From an uncultured Oscillospiraceae bacterium (GTDB taxonomy: Bacteria > Bacillota > Clostridia > Oscillospirales > Oscillospiraceae), in assembly GCA_947626385.1 (NCBI GenBank), contig CANQSD010000007.1, positions 1 to 32,019 on the forward strand: 32,019 nucleotides of DNA, given 5' to 3'. The notes beneath the pieces were generated by a model. The model saw nothing but the letters and a program-made list of their open reading frames with translations. It had not been told where the DNA came from and did no database searches. Each line of letters begins with the position of its first letter. The stretch's first letter is position 1. Both the position numbers and the translations under genes were made by a program. Of the stretch, positions 28,657-32,019 are shown piece after piece.

Positions 28657-30554
28657 TGCCCCCCATTCGACCCCGCGGCGACGGGCGCAAGGCCCGCAAC
28701 CCCAAGAAGACCCTGCTGAGGCTTCTCAGCTACATGAAAAAGTACATCCCCGTCCTCGTCATCGTCCTGGTCTGCATCGTCGTCACCGCTTACGCCCAGA
28801 CACGCAGCGCCACGGCCCTGGGGGACCTGGTGGACGACTACCTCCTGCCCATGGTGGACGCGGGCGAGGCGGACTTCGCCGCCATCGGCCGCTTCCTTCT
28901 GAAGCTGGCGGCCGTGCTGGTCGTCGGCATCTTCTGCGCGTGGCTCTATAACTTCCTGATGGTCTCCGTGGCCCAGGGCACCCAGAAGGTCATCCGGGAC
29001 GAGATGTTCACCAAGATGCAAAAGCTCCCCCTGCGGTATTTCGACCAGAACACCGCCGGCAACATCATGTCCCGCTACACCAGCGACATCGACACCCTCC
29101 GCCAGATGGTGTCCCAGTCCATCCCCCAGTGCGCCTCCTCCATCATCACCCTGGTGGTCGTCTCGGTGAACCTCATCCGCACCTCCTGGATCCTGTGCCT
29201 CGTCATGGTGTTCACCGTCTTCGCCATTGTTCTGGTGACGAAGGTGGTGGTGAGCCGCTCCGGCAAATACTTCCTGGAGCAGCAACAGGCCCTGGGCCGG
29301 GTCAACGGCTACGTGGAGGAGATGATCAACGGCCAGCGGGTCGTCAAGGTCTTCAACCACGAGCAGACCTGTGAGCGGGAGTTCGACGGCCTCAACGACG
29401 AGCTTTGCCGCAACGCCTACACCGCCGGAGCCTACGCCAACGCCATGGGGCCCATCAACAACAACCTGGGGTATATCCAGTACGCCATCCTCGCCGTGGT
29501 GGGCGGCCTTCTGGCGGTCTCCTCCGGCGGGAAACTCCTAACGCTGGGCGCGTTCCTGAACTTCATGATCCTCTCCCGCAGCTTCAACATGCCCATCGCC
29601 CAGATCTCCAACCAGATCAACGCTATCGTCCTGGCCCTGGCGGGCGCTGAGCGCATCTTCGACCTTATGGACGAGCAGCCCGAGACGGACGAGGGCTACG
29701 TCACCCTGGTAAACGCCAACATCGCCCCCGACGGGACCATCACAGAATCGGAACAGCGCACCGGCCACTGGGCGTGGAAGCACCCCCACCAGGCCGACGG
29801 CACCGTTACCTACACGGAGCTCAAGGGCGACATCGTCATGGACCAGGTGGACTTCAGCTACGTGCCGGATAAGCAGGTCCTCCACGACATCAGCCTCTAC
29901 GCCAAGCCCGGCCAGAAGCTGGCCTTTGTGGGCGCCACCGGCGCGGGGAAAACCACCATCACCAACCTCATCAACCGCTTCTATGACATCGAGGACGGCA
30001 AGATCCGCTACGACGGCATCAACATCAATAAGATCAAGAAGGCCGACCTGCGCCGGTCCCTGGGCGTGGTCTTGCAGGACGTGAACCTCTTCACCGGCAC
30101 GGTGATGGACAACATCCGCTACGGCAAGCTGGACGCCACAGACGAGGAGTGCATCGAGGCCGCGAAGCTCGCCAACGCCCACGACTTCATCATGCGCCTT
30201 CCCGAGGGCTATGACACCATGCTCACAAATAACGGCGCCCGCCTTTCTCAGGGCCAGCGCCAGCTTATCTCCATCGCCCGCGCCGCCGTGGCCGACCCGC
30301 CGGTGATGATCCTGGACGAGGCCACCAGCTCCATCGACACCCGCACCGAGGCCCTGGTCCAGCGGGGCATGGACCGCCTCATGGAGGGCCGGACGGTATT
30401 CGTCATCGCCCACCGCCTTTCTACCGTCATGAACTCCAACGCCATCATCGTCCTCGACCACGGCCGCATTATCGAGCGCGGCACCCACGACCAGCTCATC
30501 GCCCAAAAGGGAACGTACTATCAGCTCTACACGGGAGCGTTTGAGCTGGAGTAA
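28656..30554 (+). CDS. Heterodimeric ABC exporter subunit with canonical ATPase site
   Basis: 632 residues from ATG at 28656, with AGGAGG in the end of the previous gene. Basic N-terminus, six-helix domain (about 30-335), then a roughly 50-residue insert (about 345-390, rich in Asp/Glu/Thr) before the nucleotide-binding domain. Walker A GATGAGKTT (426-434), signature LSQGQRQ, Walker B MILDEATS with Glu555, switch His586. Paired with the preceding subunit it gives one full and one degenerate ATP site. Multidrug or peptide export is likely from family and MarR context. Confidence 0.95.
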   Translation: MPPIRPRGDGRKARNPKKTLLRLLSYMKKYIPVLVIVLVCIVVTAYAQTRSATALGDLVDDYLLPMVDAGEADFAAIGRFLLKLAAVLVVGIFCAWLYNFLMVSVAQGTQKVIRDEMFTKMQKLPLRYFDQNTAGNIMSRYTSDIDTLRQMVSQSIPQCASSIITLVVVSVNLIRTSWILCLVMVFTVFAIVLVTKVVVSRSGKYFLEQQQALGRVNGYVEEMINGQRVVKVFNHEQTCEREFDGLNDELCRNAYTAGAYANAMGPINNNLGYIQYAILAVVGGLLAVSSGGKLLTLGAFLNFMILSRSFNMPIAQISNQINAIVLALAGAERIFDLMDEQPETDEGYVTLVNANIAPDGTITESEQRTGHWAWKHPHQADGTVTYTELKGDIVMDQVDFSYVPDKQVLHDISLYAKPGQKLAFVGATGAGKTTITNLINRFYDIEDGKIRYDGININKIKKADLRRSLGVVLQDVNLFTGTVMDNIRYGKLDATDEECIEAAKLANAHDFIMRLPEGYDTMLTNNGARLSQGQRQLISIARAAVADPPVMILDEATSSIDTRTEALVQRGMDRLMEGRTVFVIAHRLSTVMNSNAIIVLDHGRIIERGTHDQLIAQKGTYYQLYTGAFELE

Positions 30555-30560
30555 ACTGGC

Positions 30561-30583
30561 TTGAAAGGGCTTCGCCCTTTCAA
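30561..30583 (+). terminator. Hairpin after the ABC exporter operon
   Basis: TTGAAAGGGC, TTC, GCCCTTTCAA: a 10-bp perfect stem seven bases after the stop codon but without a T-run. Termination may instead occur at the A/T-rich hairpin at 30606-30647. Confidence 0.5.
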
Positions 30584-30595
30584 TGCCAAGGGGGG

Positions 30596-30828
30596 AACGT
30601 GCGAAAAAAATTTTGGAAATGTCTGCGGACATTTCCAAAATTTTTTTCTGCTGTTTTGCTCCGCGCACGGCCTCGTCGTCGCTGATGCCGCTTTACTTCG
30701 CCCTCCCTTCGGTCGGGCTCAGGCGCTGGCATCGCTCCTCCTCCCCCCAACGGGCTTCGCCCGCCGGGGACCCCAGGCCGCACACTCCGCAAAACAAAAG
30801 GTATTTTTTCCGACGTACATGCCGCCGG
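30596..30828 (+). repeat. Double-hairpin element, copy B
   Basis: AACGTGCGAA, an 18-bp perfect A/T-rich stem (30606-30623 with 30628-30645) on a TGCG loop, TTCTGCT, a second stem GTTTTGC/GCAAAAC (30653-30659, 30789-30795), then AAAAGGTATTTTTTCCGACG and CATGCCGCCGG. The loop of the second hairpin carries about 110 bp of another repeat that is absent from copy A. With its T-rich right arm the first hairpin may also terminate the exporter operon. Confidence 0.8.
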
Positions 30829-31740
30829 GAAATATAATCGATGGCGGCGGGAAAAAAGGTTTGCGGCTTCGCCGCATTTTTTATATTTCCCACCCACCCG
30901 CCCCGCCGCCACACGAACCACCCCTGCCGCTTCACGGCTGTCCCCTCCGTAGGAGGGGCAACGTAGTCGGAGGCGGGTGCGATTTGTCTAAACCGCTCTG
31001 TCACCCTACGTTCGCTTCCCCCCTGCCCCCCTCCTACGAGGAGGGGGCCCTGAGACGGGGGCGGGCTCAATTTTTCGGAACCGTTCCGTCAACGCACCTT
31101 TTTGCCCCTCCTACGGAGGGGTGGCGCGAAGCGCCGGGGTGGTTCCGTCTACCCGACTGCCTAAATAACCGTACCCACCCCCGTCCTAGGGCCCTCCCCG
31201 CAGGGCGGGGAGGGGGAGGGTGAGGTGGGAGCCGAAGGGCTTTGGGTGGCTGCGATGAACGGACCCACCTCATCCGGCGCCTGCGGGCGCCACCTTCCCC
31301 GCCTTGCGGGGAAGGCTAGGACGGGGGACGAGGGCTCGAATACCCCGCCGCTACGGCGGCACCCCTTTTTCCAAAAAAGGGGTCAAGGGGAATAAGGTTG
31401 CGGCGCTTCGCGCCGCTTTTATAAAAATTGCGCCGCAAAGCGGCGCAAACCTTTTTCGCCCCCTCCTCGTAGGAGGGGGGCAGGGGGGTAGCGAGCGTGG
31501 GACGATAGAGCGGTCCCGACAACCCGCACCCGCCAAAGCCCCTCCCTCCGGGAGGGGTGCCCGAGCGAAGCGATGGCCAGGGTGGGGACGTCTATCGGAC
31601 CGCTCAGATAATCGCACCCACCCCCTGCCCCCTCCCAGAGGGAGGGGCAGCCGTGTCGGGGACGGGTACGAATTTTCGGAACCGTTCCCGTCACGCAACG
31701 TGGCACGGGCGGGTTTAGAACCCGCCCGTGCCCGTTTTCC

Positions 31741-32019
31741 TTAATATAACGGAAACCTCGCGCACAGCTCATTGACAGTCCGCCGCGTCTCCTCCGCGGT
31801 GGCCTCGTAGTCGTGGGCGGTGGCGGCGATGCAGTGGGCGACGGTCTTCATCTCGTCCTCCCTGAAGCCCCGGGTGGTGACGGCGGGGGTGCCGATGCGG
31901 ATGCCGCTGGTGACGAAGGGCTTCTCCGGGTCATTGGGGATAGCGTTTTTGTTGACGGTGATGTAGACGCTGTCCAGGCGCTTCTCCAGGACCTTGCCGG
32001 TGACGCCGGTGCCCCGGAG
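31741..32019 (-). CDS. glyA: Serine hydroxymethyltransferase, C-terminal part
   Basis: The last 92 codons, running off the right edge of the window; stop TAA at 31743-31741. The reading gives [38 protein letters not shown] and TPAVTTRGF, the conserved C-terminal domain of GlyA, which includes the Arg (in SGIRIG) that binds the substrate carboxylate. The enzyme interconverts serine and glycine with tetrahydrofolate, using pyridoxal phosphate. The PLP lysine lies outside the window. A GC-rich hairpin repeat follows the stop instead of a classical terminator. Confidence 0.93.
   Translation of the reverse strand, partial: LRGTGVTGKVLEKRLDSVYITVNKNAIPNDPEKPFVTSGIRIGTPAVTTRGFREDEMKTVAHCIAATAHDYEATAEETRRTVNELCARFPLY

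Larger units (their letters stand above)
30555..31740. repeat. Repeat island (1.2 kb) without genes
   Basis: 30596-30828 is double-hairpin element copy B. 30850-30875 is a TGCGGC-TTC-GCCGCA hairpin. 30996-31066 (reverse) and 31458-31532 (forward) are CCTCCTCGTAGGAGG family copies. 31104-31145 and 31540-31590 are CCTACGGAGGGGTGG-type modules. 31330-31458 is the CCCCTTTTTCCAAAAAAGGGG plus GCGCCGC-hairpin module in the same order as at 10300. 31684-31732 is a GGGCGGGTT hairpin with a 14-bp stem abutting the end of glyA. Confidence 0.85.

Overview
The window is GC-rich chromosomal DNA, most likely from a spore-forming gut Clostridium-class bacterium of the Oscillospiraceae type (Flavonifractor/Lawsonibacter/Oscillibacter-like). 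The evidence is a PdaB-type sporulation deacetylase, RqcH plus Mini-III, heterodimeric ABC exporters of Firmicutes type, strong Shine-Dalgarno sites, and intergenic spaces packed with GC-rich palindromic repeats. The genus is inferred from gene content and repeat style, not from a marker gene.

Layout. 1-5205 (minus): tex followed four bases later by a GH2 beta-galactosidase. 5206-5876: repeat island ending in a perfect parS-like palindrome. 5877-7311: pdaB-like deacetylase divergent from a stand-alone LysR DNA-binding domain. 7330-10013 (plus): XRE regulator overlapping an ABC exporter. 10014-10519: repeat island. 10520-13117 (minus): a TetM/EF-G-like GTPase fused to a Rae1/YacP-type NYN endonuclease domain. 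13304-14290 (plus): DUF2752 and zinc-ribbon/TM2 membrane proteins. 14293-15742: repeat island with a 162-bp MITE-like element. 15743-17757 (minus): an ECF sigma factor overlapping (ATGA) a membrane-anchored serpin. 17923-19388 (plus): gdhA behind a promoter and a leader terminator. 19409-23610: a 4.2-kb IS4/IS231-like element inserted in the gdhA terminator, carrying its transposase and a BspA-type leucine-rich-repeat lipoprotein gene. 23634-24033: repeats. 24034-26194 (minus): mrnC-rqcH. 26352-30554 (plus): MarR regulator and a two-gene heterodimeric ABC exporter. 30555-31740: repeats. 31741 to the end (minus): 3' end of glyA.

How the parts relate. Three loci deal with ribosomes or RNA: the GTPase-NYN fusion, RqcH (Ala-tailing of stalled chains) and Mini-III (23S rRNA maturation). 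Three loci are regulator-plus-effector units: XRE/ABC, MarR/ABC pair, and sigma/serpin. The most unusual items are the GTPase-Rae1 fusion, the sigma-serpin pair, the passenger-carrying IS with its reconstructable target terminator, the parS site, and a repeat family whose hairpin arms are replaced wholesale while complementarity, loop and flanks are kept.
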